A DNA stretch of 64,000 nucleotides from contig CAZSMC010000019.1 in NCBI GenBank assembly GCA_964607755.1, forward strand, positions 4,507-68,506, in the 5' to 3' direction. The stretch's first letter is position 1; every line of letters starts with the position of its first letter. The notes under the pieces were generated by a model that worked only from the letters and a program-made list of their open reading frames with translations, had not been told where the DNA came from and did no database searches. Shown here piece by piece: positions 16,651 to 27,288 of the stretch. Made by a program: the position numbers and the translations under genes. Source of the DNA: CAZSMC01 sp964607755 (GTDB lineage: Bacteria > Zhuqueibacterota > Zhuqueibacteria > Residuimicrobiales > Krinioviventaceae).

Positions 16651-19600
16651 TCAATTTCCGCGAATCGCTATGCTCACATCGATGCCCAATTCCTTGAACG
16701 AGGTATCGCCAATCATTTTGTTATGGTTCTTGCCAATTTCAAAATAGGCGCCACCAGTTACACGGGAACTGAAACTATAGTTTACACTCGGTTTAAGCAG
16801 CCATTTGCCGGTTTCAGCACTGACTTCTGCGCCCTGTCCGCGGTCCTGATAGGTGACTGAATTTCCCAGCGTAAAAGTCAATGAAAAATCAATGTTATTT
16901 TTCAACCGCCGGCTTCCCATAAACGGCAACGGCAGGCGAAAATTGCCTTTTTTGGAATAATTCGCTGTAACAGACAAATCCTCGCTATCGCGAATTGTTC
17001 TCGCTTTGCCGGAAGTCAGTGTCAGCGTTTCCTTGCTCGATTTGTTATATCGAACGGAAACAGAGATGCCATTTTTCATCTGAATGTTCATGCCAATCAT
17101 CGGGCGGAACTGGGTGTCTTTATCTTTTTTAGTAATGACCTCTTTGCCATTTTCCATATTGAACGTTTCATTGGCCCGACCGGAACGGGTGTGTTCGACC
17201 GTAAACCGCTGCACATATTCTTTTATAAACGGCAGTTTCTCAATGCCGTTAACGCGCAGTGACCATGTAGGAAAAGGTTGACTGAAATCCTCGCCCCACA
17301 CAAGCCAGCTTTCCGAGCGCTGACCCGTGGTCTGTGTGCTTTTGTTAAAAGAAAAATTCTTGTCATAGCCAAAGCTCAACGTCACATTCCGGCTGATTTT
17401 TAAACCGGATTTCACCCCGAACGTTTCATTCTCACTGCTTGAACCGCGATTGGATGTAGTTCCAGCACCTTCTTCTAGCTCTTCAAACGGCACGCCAGGA
17501 TCACCGGACAGGCCAAATTGATATGCTGTGACCGGCATGCCAGCAATGCCAAATACAGTGCGATTATTACGCGATGAATAGTTCACACTAATGGGATCAA
17601 AAACATCGAATGCCTTGACCAGCGTGCCCAATATCGAAAAGCCGCCGCCCTTGTCAGAATCTTCATCTCCTCCCCGCGGACGCCGTGACTGCGGCCTGCC
17701 GCCCTGGCGACCAGGCCGGTAAATCGATTTGGCAAATGTGCTCAAATTAACAGAGCCGTTAGCCATAAGTGACCTGTTTTGCGAGGTACTGTGCGCAGCC
17801 ACACGTTGTTGCCGGTTATAACCGTATTTGAACGAAATCGAATAACTCAGATTCGTAGTGAGCCACGAGAAAAATTTTGGATTATATTTCGTGCTGATGT
17901 TTTGATTGACATTCGTGAGCAAACCAAACCGGAGGCTTTTAAACTCATCCCACAGCGAGTCAGACGGCATATCGCGAAGGTCGTTGGTGTAATCGCGGCT
18001 GATATCAAAAGATAATTTCTCAAAGATATTCATGTTCAGAGAGGCGCCACGATTGATCTTGAACGCGCTATTCTCATTGTACACACCACTCCGGGTCATT
18101 GACTCGTTTTTGCTGCGCGTGCCGCTCATTTGGGTATTGAAACTTTGCGGCGTATAGAACAATTTCATGTCACTCAGTTTGTTAAGAAAAGTAGTATTCT
18201 CTAACCAGCCAAAAGGGAAAATATAATTGTCCCGGCCGAACGAGATGCCCCAACTGACATTGCCGGACTCGGTTTTGTTGTGTTGATATTCCGTTCGTGA
18301 ATTGCTGCCATTGCCTTCGTTACGGCTGTAACTCGCTTTTAATCTGGACAGCAGATGCTTGACAAAAAAGTTTTGCGATTGCGAATTGATGCCAAAAGAC
18401 ACACTCATGCCCTTTTTCTCATTAAACGTGCGAATTTTCTCCAGGGTTGAATCCGGCAAGTCTTCAGTGACTTCAACGTCTTCCCCGGGAATATATTTTG
18501 GCGTCGATTCACTTCTCGAATAGTTCAAAGAAACCGGGATTGAAACACCGAGCTTGGACGGCAAAAACTTGTCCACGGAAATACTGGTACTGAAATTTCC
18601 GCTAAATTGATTATCGCCAGTCCCGAAACGTTCACTGACATTGTGGAACTCGGCATCTTTGCGGTTAATCTCACCGTTAAAACGAACGAGATCGGCCCAG
18701 GAAAAATCGACCCGGGCCCGCATGGCAATGCCCTTTTCCTTTTTGACATCGGATAACCGCAGCTCGTTCATATAGATCTCGCCGTTAAATGGCATATTTT
18801 TATGCTTGTTTAGCACACCGGCTTCAAGCATTTTGACGTTTCGTAAAGCGGGTTCACCATGAATGATCCAGCGCTCACCTTGACCTTTGTGCTTGGTGAA
18901 AATCTTGGTTCCCACCGAATCAATTTCCGGCTGAACTGTCAGTTTTACTTGCGATAACTCGATGAGATCAACATCAATACTGTTTTTTGTCCAGCCCTGG
19001 TAAACAGGTTTTCGAATTTCATAATAGTTATTTTCATCCGCACCAAATCGCAAATAGAACTCAACTTTACTGGAATCCCGGTTAATATGGATGCCGGTTT
19101 CATCCCGGCCATAAACGAACATTTTCATTCTGTTGTAATTGATATAATCCTGGGCATCGAAAAATGTTTTTTGCACTTTGCCATTATAGCCGGGCAGTAG
19201 ACTATTCACTTTAAGCACCAGTGACTGTTCCTTTGCCTGGACACGGGTAATCCGGTCAACCTCACCCTCAACGCCGGGCGGCGGACGGTAAGAGGGATTA
19301 TCGTGCGTATTAACTACTGAAATGGTAATTGTTGAATCGTCTTTGGCCATATAATTATCCGGCTGTTCTGGCGGGGCTATACCCTGTTCTTTCCAGTCAC
19401 TGCCGACCAGGTTCATTTCAGCAATCCAGATTTGATGGGGCTTTGTATCCTGGATGCCATCAATCCAGACACGCATATACTCGACCAGTGACAAATCCGG
19501 CGAGCCCTGGATCTGCATTGTTGGTTTTGGAGCATTGAGCGGTATTTGATACAAACGCCACCCGTAATCGTCGCCGGTTTTTTCATCGATACTTTCCCCA

Positions 19601-22600
19601 ACCACATAATTCTTATAATCGTCGCTATTATGATTCAGATTGATTGTGTATTCGAAATAGTCGTTGCGAAGATCAACATCGCCGTTGCCGTTCATATCTT
19701 CAGTATCCGGGAACCGGCCACGGGAATCCTTTTCATTGTTTTCCGTTCCATTGGCCATGGTCGGGGTACCTGTACGGTCTTTTCCTTGCGGATCATATCT
19801 CCAGTTGTCAAAACTGTAGGGTTCGCCATAGTCCTTTTTGCCATTGCCGTTCAAATCCCAAAAGTCACCTCCGGCAGCGATAGCCCTTGGATCATCATCT
19901 GCCATGCCATCAAGACCAACATCCTCATCATCGTCCAGCAAGCCGTTTCGGATGCCATTGTTCAGTTTGTCTTCAGTGTCTAATTTCATGTTTGGGATAA
20001 TGTCTTCGGAAATCTGGCCCAGTTCGATGTGTAAATTCGCATCGAGATCAGGTGAATTTAAAACCCATATTTCCAGATACTTAGCTTCAGTTTGATTATT
20101 GTAACCGGAAGACAGCGCCTTTTGAATACCATTCCAGGCGTCAGCAAAATTCGCCAGACTGTCCGGCGCCTGGAATTCCAGTTTAATAATATTGGTGGTC
20201 TGTGCCACGTTTGCGTTCAAGTCCTTGTTAGGCCAGATGTATTTAATTGGATACTGGTCATAGGGATTCCAGAAATTCAATCTTGCCCGGCTGCTGAGAT
20301 CAGGCGCGCCATAGTCAAATTTTCGGGGTGGAGGAGAACAATAGTTCCAGCCGCTTCGAATAATCTGAATCGGTGTCACACGTTTGGACGCTTCAAAGTC
20401 ATCGATATAAGCCACACCGCTGTTGTCGCCGGTATCCTCGTTATTCCGGGTATTGGGATTTGGAATGATCTGAGCAATCTCGCCCTCAAACTTTAGTGAG
20501 GTCGGGGACCGCGTATCGACAAAAGGAATCCAGTTCGCCATTTTGGTGAGGAAAAACGGTTTAACTTCCAGCAGTGTATTCACATCCCATATCATATTTT
20601 GCATGGGCCCTTTACCTACCCGAATTTTCTGATCCAGGGTTTTTTCGTTCAGATACATAAAAGTAGCGCCTATAAAGCTGTTGTCCCACAATCCGTATTC
20701 TGCGCGTGCGCCCATCACTGTCTTTTTATCGATCTGGAAAAGCTGATTGCTTTCGTAGGTGATATCGAGATTGGCATTGGCGGCCGTGGCTTGTTCGTTC
20801 AGCAATCGAAGCGTACCGGTAAAATAATCGATCGTATAATCCACACCCCGGGTCAACGTACGTCCGTTCAGCGTCACTTCTTCCGAATTTTCAATGACGT
20901 TCATCCCCAAATGATATTCCGAGCTCTTTGTTTCGGATTTCACTTCGATATAAAAATCGGTTTGTTCGTTAATCACGCTTTGAACGGTCGTGTCATAAAT
21001 CGCCGGTGCCAGTTTGTTGTCTTTCTTGTTTTCCGAGTACAGCAAATTGCGCAGTTTTTTATCCTGGGGATCAAAAGGGCGGAGGTGGGGAAAAAACAGT
21101 TCACCCCTGGCAAAATTAATGATATTGGGATTGTCATCGATAATGCCGTCCGGTTTAGGCTCACCGCTCAAATTAAACCTGTCCAGGCCGAACGCCGTGA
21201 GCCAGGTCATTTTGTTGCCGTCTTTATCCTTTACCGTTTCTTGCGGATCGCCGGAAGGTGGCTGGTAATAAATACGGCATTCAAAACCATCTTGTGGAAT
21301 ATTGCGGCCGCCAAGGCTGTAGACGTTTTTCCACTCCAGCGGCCAGGTCGTGTCGCTTGGCCTGGGGTCTTTGGTTTTCAACAAGCGAACCTGCAAAGTT
21401 TTATCTTTAGAAGGATCATATTCAATATCGCCGCGGATACGGCCCGAGCTGTCTTCATAAGCCACAGCAAGCACAGAGCCGTCCATGAGCTGCTGGTTCA
21501 AGCGGATGTAACCGAGTTGATCCTGGATATAATACTCATCTTTTTCCAGCCGGCGGAAATAGCCACGGTAATGTTCGGGATCGACCTGGGATGTATCACC
21601 CTCCATTACGATCTGTTCGTTTTTTCGCGATTCATCCGGCACCCATGCCCAGCCGCGCTGAGAATCCGGATATTTTTGCTGATAATTCGCTTCAGAAACG
21701 TAGACATCGATATGCGCAATACCACGGCCAGGATCGACGAGAAATTCACCGTAATCCGTTCGGTTGATGTATTGTGTGCGGTAATATTCATCGATGAAAA
21801 AGTAGGAACCTCTTTTGTAGCGGGAAATGTCGATTTCTTTTTTTTCATCCGAGGCGCCGCCGGTCAGGCTCAACTTTTTCTTTTGCCCTTTTTCCTGGCT
21901 GACTACGGTGGTGAGACTCAACGGACCGAGCTGGGCATCTGTCTTGATGCCGAACAAACCGCTGCTTCGCATGCTGGCAGTGACAAAACGGGTGCCTGGC
22001 AAATTAATGGAAATATTGCCAGCCTCGATATGTTTGATGATCTCGTCTTCATAGCCCTCATACGTCAGGCCGATGCGGTTTTCAAAATCAAACGCCCGCT
22101 CTGAATCCTGGTCCACCTTGATTTTCACTTTTTCACCCACGTGACCGGACACATTGAATCTCTGGGTTTGTTCCATTTTGAACGAGTTGTTCGAACCCCG
22201 GTTCATGGCGGTGCGAACCTGACTGCGCTTTTCATTACGGAATCCGCCCTTGATATTAATTTGCCCGGACACGTCCAGGCCAACTTTGCTGCCGCCAAAT
22301 ATCGCCTGAAACGCCTTGCTCTTGATTTCCACCGGGATATCGATACGTATCGCGCCGCCGCGGCCGCCTGTGCCGGATTCACCGAGCCGGGAAAGGGTAT
22401 TTTGCACCAGGGTTTCGTGAGGATAGCTTTTACGTCGGGCTTCAACGTAATCGAACAAATTCATGTACCGGGGAAGCCGGTAATCGAACTCGCCAATTTT
22501 TTCCACAAAATTGATATAATTACCTGTCGAATCAATTTCCACCGTTCGCCGAAGCATGGACAGTGAATTGCGTAAATACGGGGAACGCATTCCTCCCATG

Positions 22601-22806
22601 TAAAGACCAAGATAATACTGTTCCTTTTTAATGGGCACTCGCGGGTCACCGGTCGTTGTGGGTATTTTCATCCCGATATAGGACTTGTTACTGCTCTCAA
22701 TCTGATCTTCCTGCGCATACCCTGCAATAGATAACATGAGGAAAATGAATAAAGAGAGAGTAAACGGGAGCTTTGGGGGACATGTGTGTTTTGGATTTAA
22801 AGCCAT
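16651..22806 (-). CDS. sprA: SprA, outer-membrane translocon of the type IX secretion system
   Basis: About 2051 residues. SprA (also called Sov) forms a giant single-chain beta-barrel that exports proteins carrying type IX sorting domains. The sequence has a signal peptide (MALNPKH... SIAGYAQ), many alternating beta segments with GxN/YxxS patterns, repeated motifs such as GRGIAHIDVYV, GEIAQIIPNPN and VAYIDDFEASKRV, and a C-terminal barrel ending in a beta strand. The length is within the usual 2000-2500 range. The ATG at 22806 begins the signal peptide; the frame stays open upstream to 22917 but that extension looks spurious. The other type IX genes are not in this window. The secreted CBM9 protein at 3763 is a likely client. 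Confidence 0.95.
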   Translation of the reverse strand: MALNPKHTCPPKLPFTLSLFIFLMLSIAGYAQEDQIESSNKSYIGMKIPTTTGDPRVPIKKEQYYLGLYMGGMRSPYLRNSLSMLRRTVEIDSTGNYINFVEKIGEFDYRLPRYMNLFDYVEARRKSYPHETLVQNTLSRLGESGTGGRGGAIRIDIPVEIKSKAFQAIFGGSKVGLDVSGQINIKGGFRNEKRSQVRTAMNRGSNNSFKMEQTQRFNVSGHVGEKVKIKVDQDSERAFDFENRIGLTYEGYEDEIIKHIEAGNISINLPGTRFVTASMRSSGLFGIKTDAQLGPLSLTTVVSQEKGQKKKLSLTGGASDEKKEIDISRYKRGSYFFIDEYYRTQYINRTDYGEFLVDPGRGIAHIDVYVSEANYQQKYPDSQRGWAWVPDESRKNEQIVMEGDTSQVDPEHYRGYFRRLEKDEYYIQDQLGYIRLNQQLMDGSVLAVAYEDSSGRIRGDIEYDPSKDKTLQVRLLKTKDPRPSDTTWPLEWKNVYSLGGRNIPQDGFECRIYYQPPSGDPQETVKDKDGNKMTWLTAFGLDRFNLSGEPKPDGIIDDNPNIINFARGELFFPHLRPFDPQDKKLRNLLYSENKKDNKLAPAIYDTTVQSVINEQTDFYIEVKSETKSSEYHLGMNVIENSEEVTLNGRTLTRGVDYTIDYFTGTLRLLNEQATAANANLDITYESNQLFQIDKKTVMGARAEYGLWDNSFIGATFMYLNEKTLDQKIRVGKGPMQNMIWDVNTLLEVKPFFLTKMANWIPFVDTRSPTSLKFEGEIAQIIPNPNTRNNEDTGDNSGVAYIDDFEASKRVTPIQIIRSGWNYCSPPPRKFDYGAPDLSSRARLNFWNPYDQYPIKYIWPNKDLNANVAQTTNIIKLEFQAPDSLANFADAWNGIQKALSSGYNNQTEAKYLEIWVLNSPDLDANLHIELGQISEDIIPNMKLDTEDKLNNGIRNGLLDDDEDVGLDGMADDDPRAIAAGGDFWDLNGNGKKDYGEPYSFDNWRYDPQGKDRTGTPTMANGTENNEKDSRGRFPDTEDMNGNGDVDLRNDYFEYTINLNHNSDDYKNYVVGESIDEKTGDDYGWRLYQIPLNAPKPTMQIQGSPDLSLVEYMRVWIDGIQDTKPHQIWIAEMNLVGSDWKEQGIAPPEQPDNYMAKDDSTITISVVNTHDNPSYRPPPGVEGEVDRITRVQAKEQSLVLKVNSLLPGYNGKVQKTFFDAQDYINYNRMKMFVYGRDETGIHINRDSSKVEFYLRFGADENNYYEIRKPVYQGWTKNSIDVDLIELSQVKLTVQPEIDSVGTKIFTKHKGQGERWIIHGEPALRNVKMLEAGVLNKHKNMPFNGEIYMNELRLSDVKKEKGIAMRARVDFSWADLVRFNGEINRKDAEFHNVSERFGTGDNQFSGNFSTSISVDKFLPSKLGVSIPVSLNYSRSESTPKYIPGEDVEVTEDLPDSTLEKIRTFNEKKGMSVSFGINSQSQNFFVKHLLSRLKASYSRNEGNGSNSRTEYQHNKTESGNVSWGISFGRDNYIFPFGWLENTTFLNKLSDMKLFYTPQSFNTQMSGTRSKNESMTRSGVYNENSAFKINRGASLNMNIFEKLSFDISRDYTNDLRDMPSDSLWDEFKSLRFGLLTNVNQNISTKYNPKFFSWLTTNLSYSISFKYGYNRQQRVAAHSTSQNRSLMANGSVNLSTFAKSIYRPGRQGGRPQSRRPRGGDEDSDKGGGFSILGTLVKAFDVFDPISVNYSSRNNRTVFGIAGMPVTAYQFGLSGDPGVPFEELEEGAGTTSNRGSSSENETFGVKSGLKISRNVTLSFGYDKNFSFNKSTQTTGQRSESWLVWGEDFSQPFPTWSLRVNGIEKLPFIKEYVQRFTVEHTRSGRANETFNMENGKEVITKKDKDTQFRPMIGMNIQMKNGISVSVRYNKSSKETLTLTSGKARTIRDSEDLSVTANYSKKGNFRLPLPFMGSRRLKNNIDFSLTFTLGNSVTYQDRGQGAEVSAETGKWLLKPSVNYSFSSRVTGGAYFEIGKNHNKMIGDTSFKELGIDVSIAIRGN

Positions 22807-23330
22807 AAAGACTTGTATTATACCTCTCCAAGTTGAATTTATCTCTGGCGTTGTTGAAAAATCGTAGCGAATAAAGTCTCTATAGGCTTCTCCGGGATTG
22901 GGGGTAACAATAAACACTCAAGCTCGAACGTTAAAAATTTTTAAAATTTAGAATTTTATTGATAAATTTCAACAAAAATGTTTTGGCAGATTGAGCTATG
23001 ACGCACCTGATGTGAGACGTCTATATATGCATTTTAAGATAATCTCTGTAGCATTTCGTACAGTCCATTTACATTTATGGATCACTTTTTGTTTTCAAGA
23101 GTATAATGCTAACAGATTTAACAGAATGGCATCATATCCACGTTGAAATACAAATATTATAAATTCAGCACCGGAGAAAGTTCCATAAAAAACCCGATAG
23201 ATTTTCATTGTTCGTATGATACTTGTTTTTTATATTTTCTTGTTTTACAAAAGTTCCATTTTTTGGAAAATTTATCTCAACAATAAAAGTACAAATAATA
23301 TACCAAACTATGAGTCATTGAGAAAATCAC
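22807..23330. promoter_or_regulatory. Divergent AT-rich intergenic region between sprA and lptF/G
   Basis: A 524-bp gap without a gene, which must hold both divergent promoters. TATAAT occurs in the minus-strand direction just before the sprA ATG, but no -35 partner is evident. A short direct repeat AAAGTTCCAT lies at 23178-23187 and 23250-23259. The second copy is part of the small palindrome TTCCA-TTTTT-TGGAA. No RNA gene is recognised. Confidence 0.4.
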
Positions 23331-24737
23331 GTGTTCATCCTCTGGAAATACATCGTTAAAGAACACATCAGTCCATTTTTCTTCGGTCTTGGCATCCTCA
23401 CCATGGTCTTTTTGCTGAATCTCATTTTTCGTGACCTTGGCCGGATTCTCAGCCGCGGATTGAGCATTGGCGTTATCCTCGAGTTTTTCGCCTTGAATCT
23501 CGCCTGGATTCTCGCCCTGGCCATTCCCATGGCCGTGCTTATTGCCACGCTCATGGCTTTTGGACGTCTTTCCGGAGACGGAGAAATCACTGCCATGAAA
23601 GCAGGCGGCGTGAGCATTCCGTTCATCATCACACCGGTGTTGATTTTGGCTATTGCAATGGCTTTTTTCCTGGTATGGTTTAACAACAATGTGCTGCCGG
23701 ATGCGAATTTAAGAACCAAATTGTTATGGTCGGATATCGCTCATAAACGCCCCACGTTGCGGCTAGAACCCGGTGTGGTTTACAAGGATATTGAAGGCTA
23801 TTCGATTCTCGTAAAAGGTCTGCGTGAAACCCCGGATACTTCTTTTGTAAAGGACATTTATATCGAAGATAACAGCGAACCAAACACCAGCACATTTATT
23901 TTTGCACAGCGCGGAAAAATATTTTTGAACCAGAAAACTGGCATGCTTAATCTGTTATTGTATGACGGTGAGATGCATGAACTCGATTTAAAAGAGATGA
24001 AAGAATACAAAAAAGTCGAGTTTCCCAGACAACTGCAGAAAATCCATGTTCCGGACATGGTGATGACCCGCAGCAAGGAAGGACAGCGCGGCGACAGGGA
24101 AAAAAGCGCCCAGATGATGCGAACTGAGGTACGCGAGAATAAAAAAAGTATGAAGCAACGCCAGGACCGCGCGTCAAAACTCATTCGTGGATATTTCGCA
24201 AAATATTTACCGTCACCTTTTGACTATCCTGCAGCGCGTGTCGTATTTGACGCCAGCAGCGCCAACGGCCAGCACCAAAAATATTCGCTTCAAGGCGTGC
24301 ACAGCGATAATATCCGCCTGAAACAGCTCGTCAAATCGGAAATGATGGCGATAAAACGCCTGAACCGCGCCAATTACGGACTGATGGTGGAAGTTCATAA
24401 AAAATATTCAATTCCGGTGGCGTGCATTATTTTCATTCTGGTGGGCGCACCATTAGGCATCATGGCACGACGCGGCAACATGGCTGTGGCCGGTGGCATC
24501 GCCTTTGCATTTTTTCTCATCTACTGGTCTTGCCTTATCGGCGGCGAAGAGCTGGCGAACAACCAGATCATCTCACCTGTGCTGTCTATGTGGATTGCCA
24601 ACGTTTTGTGTGGCGCGGCCGGAATCTACCTCGTGTTTCATGCGATCTATGAAACCACTTTTATTAACTGGACACGAATAAATGGATTTTTTAAAAATAT
24701 TCAACAAAAGAAAAACAGGGGAAACCCGTCGAGTTAA
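23331..24737 (+). CDS. LptF/LptG family lipopolysaccharide export permease
   Basis: A 468-residue protein of the YjgP/YjgQ family, with three N-terminal membrane helices (motif RDLGRILSRG between helices 1 and 2, MAFGRLSGDGEITAMKAGG before helix 3), a periplasmic beta-jellyroll of about 250 residues and three C-terminal helices (PLGIMARRGNMAVAGGIAFAF). These permeases, with the LptB ATPase, extract lipopolysaccharide from the inner membrane. The GTG at 23331 is the best start although its ribosome site is weak. The region about 250-300 has a charged insertion (KSAQMMRTEVRENKKSMKQRQ) with coiled-coil character. Whether it is LptF or LptG cannot be decided here. Confidence 0.9.
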   Translation: MFILWKYIVKEHISPFFFGLGILTMVFLLNLIFRDLGRILSRGLSIGVILEFFALNLAWILALAIPMAVLIATLMAFGRLSGDGEITAMKAGGVSIPFIITPVLILAIAMAFFLVWFNNNVLPDANLRTKLLWSDIAHKRPTLRLEPGVVYKDIEGYSILVKGLRETPDTSFVKDIYIEDNSEPNTSTFIFAQRGKIFLNQKTGMLNLLLYDGEMHELDLKEMKEYKKVEFPRQLQKIHVPDMVMTRSKEGQRGDREKSAQMMRTEVRENKKSMKQRQDRASKLIRGYFAKYLPSPFDYPAARVVFDASSANGQHQKYSLQGVHSDNIRLKQLVKSEMMAIKRLNRANYGLMVEVHKKYSIPVACIIFILVGAPLGIMARRGNMAVAGGIAFAFFLIYWSCLIGGEELANNQIISPVLSMWIANVLCGAAGIYLVFHAIYETTFINWTRINGFFKNIQQKKNRGNPSS

Positions 24738-24741
24738 CATC

Positions 24742-25554
24742 ATGAATATTTTGCATACGCTTGTGTTAATTTTATATTCTGTTACTACAATCATTTACGT
24801 TTGTTATTTTATCAATCAAAGTCCAAAAACAGCTTTTGCCGCAAAAATAGCTCTTGGGCTTTCAATCCTGGTTCACGGACTTTATCTTGGCATGTTCATC
24901 CGTATAGCGCAACGCCTGCCGCTAACAAGTTTGTTCGAGGTTCTTACCGTTCTGACTTTTATATTTGCCATCATTTATTTTGCATTGGAGCTCAACATTC
25001 ACGATGCTTCCATGGGCATAATTATTTCACCGCTGCTGATTATTTTCCAGGGCATTGCCTCTACCGGGCTGGAACCGGCAAAAAGCGTCTCTCCTATTCT
25101 CAACAATCTCCCTTTTCACGGTCATGTCTTGCTCATGATCATTGCCTATGCCAGTTTTACCATCGCCTTTATTGCCAGTCTTTTTCATGTTCTTCTGGAC
25201 AAAGAAATTCGCCTGAAAAAATTAGGCTTTTTCTTTTCGCGATTGCCGTCCCTGGAATTGCTCGATAAAATGAATCTCACAGCCGTGGCGCTCGGTTTTC
25301 TTTTTGCCACAGCCGGTATGCTGTGGGGTTTTCTGATGGCTTTGCATGTCTGGCAAGTTACCTTTCCATTGGATGCCAAGTTTATTTCATTCGTTCTGAT
25401 TTGGGCGATTTATCTTTTTCTCCTTATTGCCAGAATCCGGTTGGGCTGGCAGGGCAAACGCTCCGCCTGGGTCTCGATCGTGGGCTTTGCGTTTATTCTC
25501 TTTAGCTTTCTGATTATCTCTGTCTATTTTACTCAAAAACATCTGTATCTATAA
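24742..25554 (+). CDS. CcsA/HemX-like cytochrome c assembly membrane protein
   Basis: About 270 residues with around eight membrane helices. It has the CcsA/ResC/HemX layout: MNILHTLVLILYSV start, RLPLTSLFEVLTVLTF, the LPFHGHVLLMIIAYASF segment with a conserved His, and MLWGFLMALHVW. Family members take part in cytochrome c haem handling or, as HemX, act with glutamyl-tRNA reductase. The ATG at 24742 follows the lptF/G stop; an upstream ATG at 24682 would add 20 charged residues overlapping lptF/G. A hemA relic starts one base after its stop, which supports the HemX-type reading. Confidence 0.85.
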   Translation: MNILHTLVLILYSVTTIIYVCYFINQSPKTAFAAKIALGLSILVHGLYLGMFIRIAQRLPLTSLFEVLTVLTFIFAIIYFALELNIHDASMGIIISPLLIIFQGIASTGLEPAKSVSPILNNLPFHGHVLLMIIAYASFTIAFIASLFHVLLDKEIRLKKLGFFFSRLPSLELLDKMNLTAVALGFLFATAGMLWGFLMALHVWQVTFPLDAKFISFVLIWAIYLFLLIARIRLGWQGKRSAWVSIVGFAFILFSFLIISVYFTQKHLYL

Positions 25555-25555
25555 A

Positions 25556-25911
25556 ATGCACATTATTGCTTTTGGTTTACATAAACCTGTGGTTCCCGAG
25601 TCCCGGGAATATATTATTGATTCGCACAATTCACGTCCTATAATCAATGCGTTGCTTTCAGACATTTCTGTAAATAGCGAAATGCGCTCATCATCGGCCA
25701 TAACGGTCTTGCAGAAACTGTCCTTTCAGCTCTGTCCTGGCATAAAATGAAAAGCCTTGCCGTTTTTCCATCATCGCGTCATAGAGTATCTCGTCTGACT
25801 AAATCCAAGAATGCGAAAGTGCTCTCGCCCCGTGAAGAGGAGAAAATATTGCTTAACGTGCAGGTGATAATTCGCCGGGACCAGCATCTCTCTGAACAGT
25901 TCACTGCTGCC
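25556..25911 (+). pseudogene. hemA: Decayed glutamyl-tRNA reductase (hemA) relic
   Basis: The ATG at 25556 opens MHIIAFGLHKPVVPESREYI, a close echo of the glutamyl-tRNA reductase start. After about 41 codons the frame must shift near 25678 (a TAG closes the new frame just upstream). It then reads RNALIIGHNGLAETVLSAL, MKSLAVFPSSRHRVSRL and NAKVLSPREEEKILLN, which resembles the NAD(P)-binding domain. The catalytic STCNRTE region, about 100 residues between, is absent, as is the C-terminal dimer domain. The relic runs into the end of convergent corA. The ccsA/hemX-hemA order is common, so this is probably a once-complete hemA. A working copy would have to lie elsewhere. Confidence 0.6.
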
Positions 25912-26973
25912 CTACAGCCATTTCCTGCGTTTGAAAAACGTGATCAAACCGCCAAAGACGACCAGCACGATCAGCCAAAAAACCGGATAGGAATATTTCC
26001 AGCCAAGTTCCGGCATATACTCGAAATTCATGCCATAAATTCCGGCAAAAAAAGTGACCGGGATGAAAAGCGTCGCAATAATGGTCAGCACTTTCATGAC
26101 CTCATTCATTCGATTGCTGACATTGGATAGATATGTGTCCATGAGCCCGGAGACCAACTCGCGCTGATGTTCCAGAGAATCTGTCACCTGTAACATATGA
26201 TCATTCAAATCGCGGATAAAAATCTTGGTTGATTCTTCAATCTGATCGAATTCTTCCTTATAGAGTGCGTTGATCGCTTCCCGAAAAGGACGAATAACAC
26301 GACGTATGTTAAACAGCTCACGCTTTAAATTCTGTATATGTTCCACCTGCTTTTGTTCCGGCTCAACAGACACTTCGTACTCGAGCTGTTCATATTTCTC
26401 CTCGAACATTTCCAGGGATGCCAGGTAATGATCGACAGTAAGGTCCAGAAGGGCATAAAAAAGATAATCCGCATTTCTTTGTCGCGCGCGACTTTTCAGC
26501 TGCTCCAGTCGCTTCAGCATCGGATTAACCAGGGACCGGTCACCTTCATGAAAAGTCAAGAGCACATCATTAAACAATAACATGCTCAACTGCTCCATTT
26601 TAAATTCCCCGCTGGTATTTTCCACGGTAATTGATTTAAAGGTAATGAAAATATAGTCCTCATAATCCTCCAGCTTTGGTCGCTGGCTGGTGTTAATGAT
26701 ATCTTCCAGCACCAGTGAATCAATTTTTAGGCGCTCGCCGAGTTGTCTAAGCAAATGCACATCGTGAATGCCCAGGATACGATACCATTGGACTTTGCCC
26801 CGGGTTGGTTTGCGGGAAAGCTGTTCAGGTTGAATATTCTCCAGATGCGAAATCGTCTCTGTATTGTATGTTGTCAGTTCAATGGTAACGGGAAATAATT
26901 TTTGTTCGCCAGTATAAACCATAGAGCCTGGCGGCAAACCAACTTTGACAGCGCTTTTTCGACGTCCGATCAT
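25912..26973 (-). CDS. corA: CorA family magnesium/cobalt transporter
   Basis: About 353 residues: a cytoplasmic N-terminal domain, a long coiled-coil stalk helix (residues about 190-290), then two C-terminal membrane helices. The signature GMN sits in FAGIYGMNFEYMPE at the end of the first helix, and the chain ends with the basic FKRRKWL. CorA pentamers carry Mg2+ across the inner membrane. The ATG at 26973 is preferred; a TTG at 27000 is the alternative. Confidence 0.94.
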   Translation of the reverse strand: MIGRRKSAVKVGLPPGSMVYTGEQKLFPVTIELTTYNTETISHLENIQPEQLSRKPTRGKVQWYRILGIHDVHLLRQLGERLKIDSLVLEDIINTSQRPKLEDYEDYIFITFKSITVENTSGEFKMEQLSMLLFNDVLLTFHEGDRSLVNPMLKRLEQLKSRARQRNADYLFYALLDLTVDHYLASLEMFEEKYEQLEYEVSVEPEQKQVEHIQNLKRELFNIRRVIRPFREAINALYKEEFDQIEESTKIFIRDLNDHMLQVTDSLEHQRELVSGLMDTYLSNVSNRMNEVMKVLTIIATLFIPVTFFAGIYGMNFEYMPELGWKYSYPVFWLIVLVVFGGLITFFKRRKWL

Positions 26974-27288
26974 AAAAGACCCCGTTTTTTTCTCGACCAA
27001 TTATTTAACATAATAAAAATTAAAAATTTATTTTATTATTCCAATAAAATAACTCTGTTGATAAAAGAATAATATTATTTTTGTAACTGCAACATAGACT
27101 GCCAAAGAGAAAAATATAATCAAAACACAGGATTAAAAATATGGAAATATGAGGTAATGATCTTTTGTTAAAGTAAAAAAATCGTCGGCAAAATTGATGG
27201 TACTTGATACCTAAGAATGAAAATTGTTTTATGCGCACAGTTATTTCGGCTATTAGCAAAACGGCAAACTGACCCAGGCAAATAATAG

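Noticed and set aside
20599..22104. A 501-codon open frame on the plus strand
   Set aside because: It is fully antisense to sprA, has no ribosome site or recognisable domain, and its composition mirrors the sprA codon pattern.
22807..22917. Upstream extension of sprA
   Set aside because: The added 37 residues precede an obvious signal peptide, so the longer start would bury it.
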